NCBI RefSeq assembly: GCF_000970285.1
Contig: NZ_CP009516.1
Location: 2,335,036 to 2,399,035, forward strand
Length of the DNA: 64,000 nt
Origin: Methanosarcina horonobensis HB-1 = JCM 15518
Lineage (GTDB): Archaea > Halobacteriota > Methanosarcinia > Methanosarcinales > Methanosarcinaceae
Direction of reading: 5' to 3'
Below are positions 27,685 to 37,156 of the stretch, one piece after another. The notes under the pieces are model-generated. The model was not told where the DNA came from, searched no databases, and saw nothing but the letters and a program-made list of their open reading frames with translations. The first letter of the stretch is position 1. Each line of letters starts with the position of its first letter. The position numbers and the translations under genes are program-made.

Positions 27685-29091
27685 TTAGCAGATATGAGCC
27701 ATGTCCTTTTCTGATGGGCATGGTTTTTCTGTTCCGGATTTTGTTCCATTTTCGAGGAATTGGCAGGCTTTTTCGAGATCGTCGACTAGAATTGCTGCCA
27801 TGTCAGGAGTGAAATTTTCTCTTACGACGATGCGCATTATCTCAATATCCTCCGCATTTTCCGGGAGACAGTAGGCGGGGACTATCCAACCCCTTTCCCT
27901 CAATTTGTGCGAGAGCTGCAACAAGGAATAGCCAGCCTTCTCTTTTTGTCTGAAAGCAATTATAGGGAGCCTTTCTCCTTTGTTCAGCATTTCGAAACGG
28001 CCCAGCCTGTCAACCTTCTCGGCAAGATCCTGGGAAACATCAAGGATTTTTTTCATTATTCTGGTATAGCCAGCTCTTCCGAACCTTAAAAAATTGTAAT
28101 ATTGGGCTGCGACCATTGCACTGCCTCCTGAAAAGTTCAGGGTGTACGAATCTTCCATTTCCCCAAGGTAGTTTACACGGAAAATCAGGTCTTCAGGGAG
28201 GTCATTTTTATCACGGAAGATCAGCCAGCCAAGGCCCGGATAAGTCAATCCGTACTTATGCCCTGAAACGTTTACGGATTTTACTCTTTCCAGCCTGAAA
28301 TCCCACTCAAAATCCGGTTCGGTAAAAGGCAATATGAAGCCGCCACTTGCAGCATCGATATGGATGGGTATGTCCCAGCCTTTTTCTTTTTTATATTCCA
28401 GAAGTAAATCGTTAATTTCTTTTACAGGATCTATTTCTCCTGTAAAAGTCGTCCCCAGAACGCAACCAACACAGATTGTGTTCTCGTTTATCCTCTCTGA
28501 GACAGCTTCAGCCGTGATTGTGCGCTTATCTTTGTCTATAGGAACTTTTCTGGCATCGACATCAAAGTACCTGGTAAACTTATCCCAGCAAACGTGAGCA
28601 TCGTTTCCGAAAATTATGTTTGGTTTATCCGTACCTCGTCCTGATTTTTTCCAGTTCCATTTATGAGCCAGCAAACCCAGCATTATAGCTTCTGAAGAGC
28701 CAGCTGTTGACGTGCCCACAAAATCGGTGTGATGGCCATTAAAAAGACGCCCAAGCATATTCACCATAATATTGTGAATAACTCTGGCAGTTTGAGGATA
28801 TTCGAAAATATCTATGATATTTTTGCTGATGTTTTCCATGACAAGCTTATCTGCTTCCGGTTCCATCCATGTGTTGACAAAACTTGCCAGATTCAGGAAA
28901 GGATTGCCGTCGAGGCTCTGCTCATCATGTACCAGTTGATAAGCTGCCCTCGGGCTCATGCCCTCCTCAGGAAATTCATACTTGGGAACTCCTTTTTCTC
29001 TTGTTTTTTGGATATATCTGGCACTGTATGCACCGACATGATGTTTTTTCGACTCATCCAAACTTTCCAGATTAATTTTCCTAGAAATCAT
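27685..29091 (-). CDS. gadB: Glutamate decarboxylase (PLP-dependent)
   Basis: 468 residues. MISRKINLESLDESKKHHV at 29091 is preferred over an upstream start because GAGAGGGG precedes it. Group II decarboxylase signatures are clear: GTSTAGSSEAIMLGLLAHKW, HIDAASGGFILPF, and SVNVSGHKYGLTYPGLGW with the PLP lysine at residue 279. The C-terminus has ERGWIVPAYCLPENAEDIEI and the R-I-V-V-R-E-N-F motif of GadB. It converts glutamate to GABA using a proton; in Methanosarcina it may serve acid or osmotic stress or beta-alanine-type metabolism. The last residues (ENGTKSGTEKPCPSEKD) are a variable tail. It is transcribed alone. Confidence 0.93.
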   Translation of the reverse strand: MISRKINLESLDESKKHHVGAYSARYIQKTREKGVPKYEFPEEGMSPRAAYQLVHDEQSLDGNPFLNLASFVNTWMEPEADKLVMENISKNIIDIFEYPQTARVIHNIMVNMLGRLFNGHHTDFVGTSTAGSSEAIMLGLLAHKWNWKKSGRGTDKPNIIFGNDAHVCWDKFTRYFDVDARKVPIDKDKRTITAEAVSERINENTICVGCVLGTTFTGEIDPVKEINDLLLEYKKEKGWDIPIHIDAASGGFILPFTEPDFEWDFRLERVKSVNVSGHKYGLTYPGLGWLIFRDKNDLPEDLIFRVNYLGEMEDSYTLNFSGGSAMVAAQYYNFLRFGRAGYTRIMKKILDVSQDLAEKVDRLGRFEMLNKGERLPIIAFRQKEKAGYSLLQLSHKLRERGWIVPAYCLPENAEDIEIMRIVVRENFTPDMAAILVDDLEKACQFLENGTKSGTEKPCPSEKDMAHIC

Positions 29092-29806
29092 AATTTTGAC
29101 CCCTCTCAGATACAGTAACAAAATCCTCTGTCTTCCCCAGCTTACTTTGAAAAAAAGAAAGTACAAAGCTGCTGGAAGGATAGTCCAGGCTTCTAATTAA
29201 TTATCTTTCCTTATTTTAATAATAATCTTTTTATTATTTTTAATTCTAACATTTGCATCTTACTTCTGAAAATTTCCATAAATGCTGCTTTTATTTTGAT
29301 AACAGTTTTATAATTTTTTAACAACAACTCTCTGAAGAGATTTTATGATAATCACAGAAATGACTTAGCACCCTTGACCCCTGCCTTTTTTTCAGGCAGG
29401 GGCAAAAAAGAGTTGCAGGTGCTTTCGACAATTTAGGAGGCGGTTAAAATTTGTGTCTGTCGGGTAGAGACACTTATCTATACTCTCAACTATTATTTAA
29501 CAATTTTGTTTGTAATTTTGCTATTTGTTATTAATATTATTCGTCATTGTATTAATCATCTTGAAACAGGAAATTTCTGAAAGTTGACAATATCTGTTGT
29601 TTAAACTATTGGAATATTAGAAGTAAGCCAAAGAATTCGAAATTTCAGATCCTGATAACGAAAAAAAAGAAAAAAATAGAGCAAACTTTTAGTGAGACAA
29701 AAATATTTGAAAAAAGCTAAGTAGTATACGGTCTTCGGGAAAATGGTAAAGAGATAAAGTAGCTTAATGTTACTCTTGAGAAAATAGGTTTTGAGAAGGG
29801 AAGATT
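29092..29806. other. Long gene-free region between divergent genes with two hairpins
   Basis: Over 700 bases without a supported gene. It contains a strong GC hairpin: CCCCTGCC 29378-29385 and GGCAGGGG 29395-29402 with a 9-base T-rich loop. A weaker one is GTGTCT/AGACAC at about 29453-29473. The first lies between divergent promoters, so it is not an obvious terminator. A small RNA or leader structure is possible. The rest is AT-rich promoter-like sequence. Confidence 0.4.
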
Positions 29807-30442
29807 ATGCCGTTTCGAGATATAACCCCTGATGAGCTTGAGTTTCTTGTGAAAAAAGCCCTTGAACTGGAAGCTGTTGATGCAAAAATAATCCCTACCT
29901 ATCAGGTCTTTGTAGAGAAAAGAGTGGTCTTAAAATGCAGGGGATGTATAGGGTACGGAAAAAAACTGACCTGCCCGCCCCACGTCCCCACTGTTGACGA
30001 GTTCAGGGAAATCCTTAAAGAGTACAGATATGCCCTGCTTGTAAAATTCAGATCCCCTGCAGTAGCAGACGAGGAAATCGCAAAAGCCCCTTATAAGACC
30101 TGGCTTGATCCTGCCGAACCTGAAGAAACAAGAGAAAAAGCATCGAGATTCTGGTCTGATTATTTTGATTACAGCAAAAAGATGCTTCTCTCAATGCTCG
30201 AGCTTGAAAAAACAGCCTTTAACGAAGGTTTCACCTTTGCAGTTGCATTTGTTAACGGTTCTTGCAGGCTCTGTGAGAAGTGCAATGTGGAAAAAGGAAT
30301 CTGTATACACTCGAACATGGCAAGAATCCCGGAACATGCTGTTGGGATAAATATGAAAAAGACGGCAGCAGAAGCAGAAATGCCATTAGTATTCCCTATC
30401 AAAGGGCAGCCCGAGCCAATGTCCATCCTGCTTATTGATTAA
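29807..30442 (+). CDS. DUF2284 predicted metal-binding protein
   Basis: 211 residues behind GAAGGGAAG. It is rich in cysteines in the DUF2284 arrangement: LKCRGCIGYGKKLTCPPHVP in the first third, then GSCRLCEKCNVEKGICIHSN, and a C-terminal R-P-S-M-E-A-x-G-I-like element changed to RIPEHAVGINMKKTAAEAE. The cysteines probably hold a metal or Fe-S cluster. The family is frequent in methanogens and anaerobes with no established reaction. It appears monocistronic. Confidence 0.85.
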   Translation: MPFRDITPDELEFLVKKALELEAVDAKIIPTYQVFVEKRVVLKCRGCIGYGKKLTCPPHVPTVDEFREILKEYRYALLVKFRSPAVADEEIAKAPYKTWLDPAEPEETREKASRFWSDYFDYSKKMLLSMLELEKTAFNEGFTFAVAFVNGSCRLCEKCNVEKGICIHSNMARIPEHAVGINMKKTAAEAEMPLVFPIKGQPEPMSILLID

Positions 30443-30727
30443 AGACGGGAAAAGAGAGAAGCAGTTTTAAATAACTGTTTACATAATAAGTCAGAGTGTT
30501 ATGCCCCTGACAGGTCAGAAAACTAGTAATAGATGCACTAGCAGTTCTAAACTCCTTTCAGTAAAAAGAAAAACCTCACATGTTTGAGAAATACTTTCCC
30601 TGAACCTGAAAATCTTTTAATCAACAGTAATAGAAATGCCCCTGCAAGTCTTTCCAGTGGTTCTTCAAAAAAGAAACGAAAAGAAGTAAAAAACAGAAGC
30701 GGAATTAAGTATATAAAAAATTCCAGT

Positions 30728-31708
30728 TTAAAGACTCTCGCCAAAAACATAAGTAGTGCCGACAGTGTTGAGCAGGAACTGTTCAGGCATCTCTTCGGCA
30801 AACTGGTTTATTGCTTTCCAGCCAGTGCAGTGCATGGGCACGATATGGTCAGGGCCAATCCTTTTCATTTCATCAATCGTGGGCTGGATAATAGGGTCAA
30901 AGAGTCGCCCGGTCAGATGGAAACCTCCGAGGACTGCATGAACCTTGTCTGTTCCTGTTATTTTTTTTGCGTACTCTACGGTATTGATAATCCCTGCATG
31001 GGCGCAGCCACTGATAACGACAAGCCCTTTGCCTTTCAGTTTTATCACAAGCCCCTGGTCATCCCGGAATGGGTCAGTTATCCAGTTTCCGTTAATATTA
31101 GCCTCAGCCCAGGGAAATCCTTTCTCGAATGGGATTTTGCGCTCAATCTCCCCTGTTGTGTGGATAAGACTGTCAGCAATCGGGAAAGCTTTTTTGGATT
31201 TTACAATATCAGCTCCCGATCCCTTCAGAACATCTTCATCGAGTGCGGGTATCATGGCAGGGTGCCCGATTACAGGAATATTAAAGCGGCGTTCAAGAAA
31301 GGCATCGGGATGAAGAATAAGTGGGATTTCTTTATTCTGTTTTTCACTTACGTGTTTCAAAAGCTCTGCAAGCCCGAGAAAGTGATCAGGATGTCCATGG
31401 CTAAGGGCAACAGCTTCTATTCTGCCAAGATCAGCCTTTAAAAGCTTTGCGTTACTAAAAAGGCAGGCTGGAGTAACTGCTGCATCCATCAACACGGTAT
31501 GCTCCTCATTCCCGGCACATACTTTGATTAAGCACGAAAATCCGTGTTCGGCGAAAAGGATCTGCGGGAAATAAGGTAATTGAGGCCGTTTGCATACGTC
31601 AGTGCTTTCTATTTGAAATATATCCGTATAATTATCCATGAGGACTGTTATTTCCAGCCGGTCAGCTTCCCGAATATCCAGTTTATTCGTATCACTCATA
31701 TTACTCAT
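30728..31708 (-). CDS. Metallo-beta-lactamase fold hydrolase
   Basis: About 326 residues from ATG 31708, with GGGTG eight bases upstream. SHGHPDH (His-x-His-x-Asp-His, near residues 103-109) plus VISGCAHAGIINTV and IVPMHCTGWKAIN supply the metal ligands of the MBL fold. The arrangement GFSCLIKV...VLMDAA and the long central part resemble the archaeal group related to dihydropterin/RFAP-synthase-like MBL proteins. The substrate is unknown. A long frame on the opposite strand (30584-31441) is only a shadow of this gene. Confidence 0.85.
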   Translation of the reverse strand: MSNMSDTNKLDIREADRLEITVLMDNYTDIFQIESTDVCKRPQLPYFPQILFAEHGFSCLIKVCAGNEEHTVLMDAAVTPACLFSNAKLLKADLGRIEAVALSHGHPDHFLGLAELLKHVSEKQNKEIPLILHPDAFLERRFNIPVIGHPAMIPALDEDVLKGSGADIVKSKKAFPIADSLIHTTGEIERKIPFEKGFPWAEANINGNWITDPFRDDQGLVIKLKGKGLVVISGCAHAGIINTVEYAKKITGTDKVHAVLGGFHLTGRLFDPIIQPTIDEMKRIGPDHIVPMHCTGWKAINQFAEEMPEQFLLNTVGTTYVFGESL

Positions 31709-31894
31709 ATGTAACACCCAGCAGTTTTGTCTTTCTGACTGTTTTTAGCCATTATATATGTTCAATGGCTGGAATCTTTATAAGTCTTTCAAAATTACAT
31801 GTATGGGTACTGGTAATATTTCAAGCGATCCTGTGTTCCTCAATTAGCCTGTCAAGTAGTTAACCTCTATTTGTTTCTAAGTTCGTCTCTGAAC

Positions 31895-32770
31895 TCATTT
31901 CCAGTTCATTTCTTTATCAGTCTGCACTTTCCTCGCTGCTACCGCTATCCAGTCCCCTCCTTCCCTGTAGGATTCTCCGGAAAGACTGTTCCATACCTGT
32001 TCAACTTTAAACCCATTTTTCTCAAGAATTTTGCTTATCGTCTCAAGAGAATAATCGTGTAACCAGAGCCTGTATGTTTTTACCGTTCCATCATCATCGG
32101 CGACAATATACTGGTTCAGCCAGGTATTATTTTCCGGATAATCGAATCCTTCTTCCAGCACAAGGTGCCTGCCCGGTCTCCAGAACCCGCCTTCTGAGGC
32201 ATACCACCTGTTTTGGAGTCCTTCCCGCATTCGCAGCATCCTTGTGGACACGTCAAAAATGAAAAAACCCCTGTCCTTAAGTGCTCTGTGGATAAGGCTC
32301 AGAAGTATGTTCCGTTTTTCATCGGAAAAGGTACAGATTTCTCCATATGCCTGAAGTACAGCATCAAAAGTTTCCTCATACTCAATGCTGAAAAAGTCTG
32401 CACAGATATAATCGATATCCAGTCCTTCCTTTTCAGCCTGCGTGCGGGCATAGTCTATAGACCTCCGGGAGATATCGATGCCTGTAACCCTCACTCCTTC
32501 CAGGCAAAGCCTGCTGCTATACAATCCAGGTCCACAGCCAAGGTCGAGCACCCGGTCCCCTGTTTTCAGGAAGCCTGAATATGTCAGGTGGGAAACCGTT
32601 TTTTCGATTTCGGCAGTTCTCCGGCTTGCCCTGTCATGGGTCTGGTCAAGATGAGCTTCAAGCATACTTTTTGAGATGTGTGGATCGTTCCAGAACTGAA
32701 GTTCTCCGGGTTCGAAAAGAGGAGGTTTTGAGGTTTGAGAGAAGATAGATGGAAAAAGGTTATGGAGCAT
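31895..32770 (-). CDS. Class I SAM-dependent methyltransferase
   Basis: 291 residues. The AdoMet-binding signature VLDLGCGPGLYSSRLCLEGV is at residues 71-90 or so, followed by VTGIDISRRSIDYARTQAEK and ADFFSIEYEETFDAVLQAYG. The C-terminal part (RHLVLEEGFDYPENNTWLNQ, then WLHDYSLETISKILEKNGF) is typical of small-molecule methyltransferases of unknown substrate. It stands alone downstream of an AT-rich region. Confidence 0.88.
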   Translation of the reverse strand: MLHNLFPSIFSQTSKPPLFEPGELQFWNDPHISKSMLEAHLDQTHDRASRRTAEIEKTVSHLTYSGFLKTGDRVLDLGCGPGLYSSRLCLEGVRVTGIDISRRSIDYARTQAEKEGLDIDYICADFFSIEYEETFDAVLQAYGEICTFSDEKRNILLSLIHRALKDRGFFIFDVSTRMLRMREGLQNRWYASEGGFWRPGRHLVLEEGFDYPENNTWLNQYIVADDDGTVKTYRLWLHDYSLETISKILEKNGFKVEQVWNSLSGESYREGGDWIAVAARKVQTDKEMNWK

Positions 32771-33276
32771 CTGGATATATTATTTGAAGTTATGACATAT
32801 AAAAGTAATAAGATAGTATAAAGATAGTGTAAAATTTTCAGTATATTTTTTATCGTTAATTTGTCTGTGTTTTAATTTATCTGTATTATATCTCAAAGAG
32901 TTTCGATTCAGTTTTTCCCACAGGCACGAGTTCAATTTTTTTCCTTTAATAGCCAATATACCTTAATAGCCAATATAATATTTATCTCATCAACAGATAC
33001 CGTCACTATGATGAGTACTATTCTCAAATAAAAGCAGGCATGAAAGGATTAAATCCAAACCTTGAAGGAGAGTTTTTACTTTCAGATGAGTAATCCAGCA
33101 GTAATCCAGCACTTCTGCTCTTAAAATAATTAACAGGATCAGTTTAAAATAAGAGAACGGAGTTTGAAATAAGATTTCCCAAAGAATAAATCAAATTTTA
33201 CCGCCCATCAGGGGAGGTTGGGTGTGTATCTTGTTACAAAAAAATTACTCTAAAACAATTACACGGGACCGATACT
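32771..33276. other. AT-rich intergenic region with a possible gene scrap
   Basis: From about 32973 to 33093 one plus-strand frame reads YLINRYRHYDEYYSQIKAG, then MKGLNPNLEGEFLLSDE, ending in TAA. It has no start codon behind a binding site and may be the tail of a decayed gene. A short direct duplication, AATAGCCAATATA, occurs twice near 32948-32977. Nothing else is supported. Confidence 0.3.
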
Positions 33277-34482
33277 ATGGCACGCGATTTTAACGAAAAA
33301 AGAGGCGGACAGACAGGTAGACCCGGCAGAACGGGCAAGGCAGGCAAGCCAGATAGGGCAGGCAAAGCAGGTAAAACCGGCAAAACAGGCAGAAAAGGTA
33401 CGGGTAAGGTGGATAAAGCTAGTGAAACTGCCTATGACAGACTGAACAGGGCTCTTGCACCCTATGAGAAAACCCTTGAGAAAAACCCTGAAGATGCAGC
33501 CGCATGGGCCGGAAAAGCCTCAGTGTTTCTAAGGCACAGGATGCATAAGGATTCTTTGAAAGCCTTCGAAAAAGCGCTCGAAATCGAACCTGAAAATCCG
33601 GCCTACCTTTATGAGAAAGGTTTCGTACTCCTCCAGCTCAACCGGGAGGAAGATGCCCTGCAGGCCTTTGACAGGTTACTTGAAATAAAGCCGGATAGCG
33701 ACAAAGCCTGGAACCTTAGAACCTCAGTTCTCTGCAGGCTGGGACAGCACGAAAAAGCTCTTAAAGACTCCGAAAAAGCCCTTGCTTCAAATTCAAGACT
33801 TGCAGGTGCCTGGCACTCAAAAGGCTCTGTACTTGCTGACCTTGGCAGATATGAAGAAGCCATACAGGCTTACGATGCCGCCCTCAAAATAAACCCGAGT
33901 ATGGCAAGAGCCCTGGAAGGAAAAGCTTTTGCTCTCTACAGCCTGGACAGACCGGTTGAAGCCATAATAGCATATGACTCTGCCCTCAATATAAACCCTG
34001 ACAATGCAAAAACCTGGATTGGAAAAGCAATGGTCCATCTAAAGCTCGGCAAATATAAAAAAGCACTTGAGCCCTGCAACAAAGCTATCTCAATAAAACC
34101 CGATTCTGCCGATGCCTGGTACTGTAAAGGCCTGGCTCTCTCTGGGTTAGATAAGAATGAAGAGGCCCTTGGAGCCCTTGAAAGAGCCCTCAGAATCAAC
34201 CCTGAACATATTGAGGCCCGGAAAACCAGAAATACCGTAAGCTCCAAACTCGGGATCGATCTTGGTGAAGAGGAAGAAGACGAAGAAGTGGAGGAGAGAA
34301 AGCCGGAAGTAAGAAGGAGCGTCTGGGCAAGAAAAGAATCCGTAAGTAAGATAATGAAGAGAACTGGAGAGCAGGCAAGAGAGTATAGAGAAGAAGAGAC
34401 AAAGGGAACCGGAGGACAGGAAAGAGAGAATAGAGGTAAAGTAACCAGGAAAAATATCGGAAAAGGGAAAGAAAAGAAGTAA
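33277..34482 (+). CDS. TPR-repeat protein with basic Gly/Lys-rich N-terminus
   Basis: 401 residues. Residues 1-48 are a low-complexity basic segment of G-K/R-T/A-G units (TGRPGRTGKAGKPDRAGKAG). Eight tetratricopeptide repeats of 34 residues follow, each with the W/Y-x-x-x-G-x-x-L...A-L-x-x-x-P pattern (for example GRYEEAIQAYDAALKINP). The C-terminus is a charged, disordered tail with many Glu/Lys/Arg. TPRs form protein-binding superhelices; the basic N-terminus might bind nucleic acid or the surface glycan. There is no signal peptide, so it is probably cytoplasmic. The partner is unknown. Confidence 0.88.
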   Translation: MARDFNEKRGGQTGRPGRTGKAGKPDRAGKAGKTGKTGRKGTGKVDKASETAYDRLNRALAPYEKTLEKNPEDAAAWAGKASVFLRHRMHKDSLKAFEKALEIEPENPAYLYEKGFVLLQLNREEDALQAFDRLLEIKPDSDKAWNLRTSVLCRLGQHEKALKDSEKALASNSRLAGAWHSKGSVLADLGRYEEAIQAYDAALKINPSMARALEGKAFALYSLDRPVEAIIAYDSALNINPDNAKTWIGKAMVHLKLGKYKKALEPCNKAISIKPDSADAWYCKGLALSGLDKNEEALGALERALRINPEHIEARKTRNTVSSKLGIDLGEEEEDEEVEERKPEVRRSVWARKESVSKIMKRTGEQAREYREEETKGTGGQERENRGKVTRKNIGKGKEKK

Positions 34483-34581
34483 TATTTCGTGCCTTGTATA
34501 GCTTGATAGATGAGTAACCCTTTGTATATAAACAATTTGTTAAATGCTTAGCCGCCTGTCTATGAATAGCTGGTCGGATGC

Positions 34582-35094
34582 TTAACTAATATCAGATAAC
34601 TGGAGCCTGGCAAAAGTAGATATCTCTTTACTTCTTGCGATGCCTTTTCTTAATGCATCCAAAAATGTATCTCCGTAATTAAGGCTCTCAACTATAGTTT
34701 CCGTTATCCCTCCCTTTGTACTCATATGTTCTATGTATTTTTCCTCTTCTTTTTCAGAACCAAAAGCAGGTAAAACATTTTTTGCCCACACATGAATTTC
34801 TCTAAAACCAGTGTATTCTTTTTCGATGACTCCTATCGCATGATCTACATTCAGTCTCTTTTTATTCGCAATTAGAAGGGCCGCCGGAAGACATACTCCC
34901 ACTGTAAAATTTTCAATTAAACCTGCCTTTTTTATACTTTCAAAAGTAGAAATTTTTCCTCCATAAGAGATCATAAGTTTTTCTTTGGGAAATCCACACT
35001 CAATAAGCATCTGTGCAAGAGTTTTCCCGAGATGTCCTGCTCCAATTATACTTATCGTCTCATTAATCGGAGGGACATTACCTTTCCAGACCAT
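34582..35094 (-). pseudogene. Internally deleted ProC-like (pyrroline-5-carboxylate reductase-like) paralogue
   Basis: The 170 residues align end to end with the 271-residue gene at 36158-36973, except that residues 62-167 of that gene (106 codons) are missing exactly in frame. KKAGLIEN runs straight into FTVGVCLPAALL. The deletion removes the rest of the Rossmann fold, including the AVKPQALKELK region, so reductase activity should be lost. Both ends are still well preserved (ISIIGAGHLGKTLAQ; THGDTFLDALRKGIARSKE-like end), and the frame is open. It could be translated as a dimerisation-domain fragment, but I treat it as a degraded copy. Confidence 0.75.
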
Positions 35095-35327
35095 ATAGAT
35101 AAACCTTCTTTATTCCGAAGGAAAGTTTAGATGAAAGATTTTACGTTTCAGTCTCTCTAATGATTGCTTCTTGGCTTGAGTTATATCTTGCAAAAGCGGC
35201 AAAGTGCAGACATCTACATCGAAATGATAATAGTTTTAAAAATGGAAGTGATTTTCGAGTTTTTTATTTTATAACGTTTCTGTATCTCCCCTGGATTATA
35301 CATCTTTATTCGCAGTTTTTCCTTTAG

Positions 35328-35756
35328 ATGGATTTTTATATCTTGAAGTATCTTCATCCCAAAAAATTGGTCCGATATTACAGGCTCCAACAATTATTTA
35401 ATAATCTGGAAGACGATTTTATGATACAAAACATTACCCAAGTGTGTAAAGCGAACCACTCGGCAGAAAATCCTTTAAGGCATGGAATGAGTGTTCTGTT
35501 AAGCACTTTTAGTGATATGGAATTTGATAGGCCTCTTTATTGCTTTACTTTACCAGGTTTCATCCTTGTAGCAGGCGGGTTATATATTAACCTTAATTCA
35601 GTACAGGCATTCTATCCTGATGGGAGCTTGAGTTTAGAATCAACTGTTGTGATACTGCTACTGCCTTTCATAGGGATCTTTATGGCTTTTATCGGAATTT
35701 TGATGCATTCGATAACCGGACTGATCAGATATAAAATGAATAACCAGAACAAATAA
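35328..35756 (+). pseudogene. C-terminal fragment of a family 2 glycosyltransferase
   Basis: From about residue 32 the sequence has ANHSAENPLRHGMSVLLSTF, RPLYCFTLPGFILVAGGLYI, and a second membrane helix VVILLLPFIGIFMAFIGILM. This is the conserved C-terminal end of methanogen dolichol-phosphate-mannose-synthase-like GT2 proteins. The GT-A catalytic domain (about 220 residues with DxD motif) is absent upstream, and the first 30 residues do not belong to the family. The fragment ends directly in a 13-bp tandem repeat, so it has been cut at both ends. Confidence 0.65.
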
Positions 35757-35862
35757 CCAGAATGAATAACCAGAATGAATAACCAGAATGAATAACCAGA
35801 ACAAATAACCAGAATGAATAACCAGAATGAATAACCAGAATGAATAACCAGAATGAATAACC
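35739..35862. repeat. 13-bp tandem repeat AATAACCAGAATG
   Basis: About nine consecutive copies of AATAACCAGAATG, two of them changed to AATAACCAGAACA. They start inside the last codons of the GT2 fragment and run to 35862. Replication slippage at this spot is likely. Confidence 0.9.
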
Positions 35863-36006
35863 CTTGAAAGCTTACGAATCCGGAAGAACATCAAGACATT
35901 TTACCAGGACATTTTTATAAATAATGTTTTATTGAAACTAAAGACGAAATATAAGAAAAGAAGCATGATCATAGAGATTTCTGTGCTTTCTGTGATTACT
36001 TATTAA

Positions 36007-36157
36007 ATCTCGGCAACAATCACAACGTAATTTTTCCCATATTTTTCGGTACAGGCTGGATAGATAGTATTACTACATGTACTACTTTTTAATTTCCATA
36101 CCCTGGCTTTTTGCATATTCCTCGAAGTCCCTGCACCATTCTCCTGTGCTGGCAAAA
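36007..36157 (-). pseudogene. Duplicated 3' end of the 37157-37651 gene
   Basis: Minus-strand sequence here is close to 37172-37330: CAATCACAACGTAATTTTTC and CCATATTTTTCGG are identical in both. It encodes the terminal part (W-C-x-D-F-E-x-Y-A-K-x-x, then Y-G-K-N-Y-V-V-I-V-A) with lesions: one CxxC cysteine codon is changed and stops appear. It directly abuts the stop of the ProC-like gene at 36158. A block containing the ProC-like gene and its neighbour was therefore duplicated and then trimmed. Confidence 0.75.
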
Positions 36158-36973
36158 TTAGAGTGTGAGCCTGGCAGAAGTAGAGATTTCTCTACTTCTT
36201 GCAATGCCTTTTTTTAGCGCATCCAAAAATGTATCCCCGGAATTGAGACTGTTAACTATCGCTTCAGTTATTCCTCCTTTTGTGCACATATGTTCAATGT
36301 ACTTCTTCTCTTCTTTGTCGGAATCAAAATCGGGTATAACATTTTTAGCCCAGATATAAATCTCTTCAAAATCAGCGTATTCCTTTTCAATGGCTTCTAT
36401 CGCATAGTCCATATCCAACCCTTTTTTGTCTGCAACCATAATGGCTGCCGGAAGACATACTCCCACTGTAAAAGTATGCATCATTTCTTCATCCTGGAGT
36501 TCATAGGCTTTTAAGCCCAGAACGGATAAAATTTCTGTTAAAGTATAATTTTGTGGATAAACCGCCGCAATACCCTTACCCTTTCTTATCGTATCCGGTC
36601 CGCTAGGCATTATTCTGAAAACATCAATACCCAGTATCTCTTCCAGCAAAACCGATGAAATACCGGCCATGCAGGAGACGACAAGGGAACTGCCTGTAAA
36701 AGGAAGGCATTTAAGCTCCTTAAGAGCCTGAGGTTTAACCGCAATAAATATGATTGTTGATCTCTGGCAGATCTCGTTATTATCGGCTATATTCTCAACA
36801 AGCTTTGCCTCTTTTATACTCTCGAAGGTGGAAGGCTTTCCACCATAAGAAACCATAAGCCTCTCTCCGGGAAATCCGCACTCAACAAATGTCCCTGCAA
36901 GAGTTCTCCCAAGGACTCCGGCCCCGATTATGCCTATAGTTTCATTAACCAAAAGAATTTCATTTCCATCCAT
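36158..36973 (-). CDS. ProC-like NAD(P)-binding reductase
   Basis: 271 residues. An N-terminal Rossmann fold with IGIIGAGVLGRTLAGTFVEC, the segment TIIFIAVKPQALKELK, SLVVSCMAGISSVLLEEIL and RIMPSGPDTIRKGKGIAAVY matches the pyrroline-5-carboxylate reductase order. The C-terminal helical dimerisation domain has TKGGITEAIVNSLNSGDTF. This is the divergent methanogen version; the substrate may differ from proline precursors. It is the intact partner of the internally deleted copy at 34582-35094. The following minus-strand sequence is a duplicated gene scrap. Confidence 0.8.
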   Translation of the reverse strand: MDGNEILLVNETIGIIGAGVLGRTLAGTFVECGFPGERLMVSYGGKPSTFESIKEAKLVENIADNNEICQRSTIIFIAVKPQALKELKCLPFTGSSLVVSCMAGISSVLLEEILGIDVFRIMPSGPDTIRKGKGIAAVYPQNYTLTEILSVLGLKAYELQDEEMMHTFTVGVCLPAAIMVADKKGLDMDYAIEAIEKEYADFEEIYIWAKNVIPDFDSDKEEKKYIEHMCTKGGITEAIVNSLNSGDTFLDALKKGIARSREISTSARLTL

Positions 36974-37156
36974 GTAAAAAACCTTTTTATTGTAAAGAAA
37001 ACTCAGAGTAGAAAAACTTAGAGCTGAAAAACTGTATTTTTCAACTCCTGCTTAATGGGACTTGTTCCTCGATGTCGAGATAAAACCCTTAATACTGAAA
37101 AAAGTTTGGTTGCTCCCTTCGCGATAAACTGTCAATCTGTCAGCAATCACTCTGGT

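Noticed and set aside
30584-31441. 285-codon plus-strand open frame
   Set aside because: It is antisense to the MBL hydrolase, which has clear motifs (SHGHPDH). The plus-strand frame has no family features and implausible composition.
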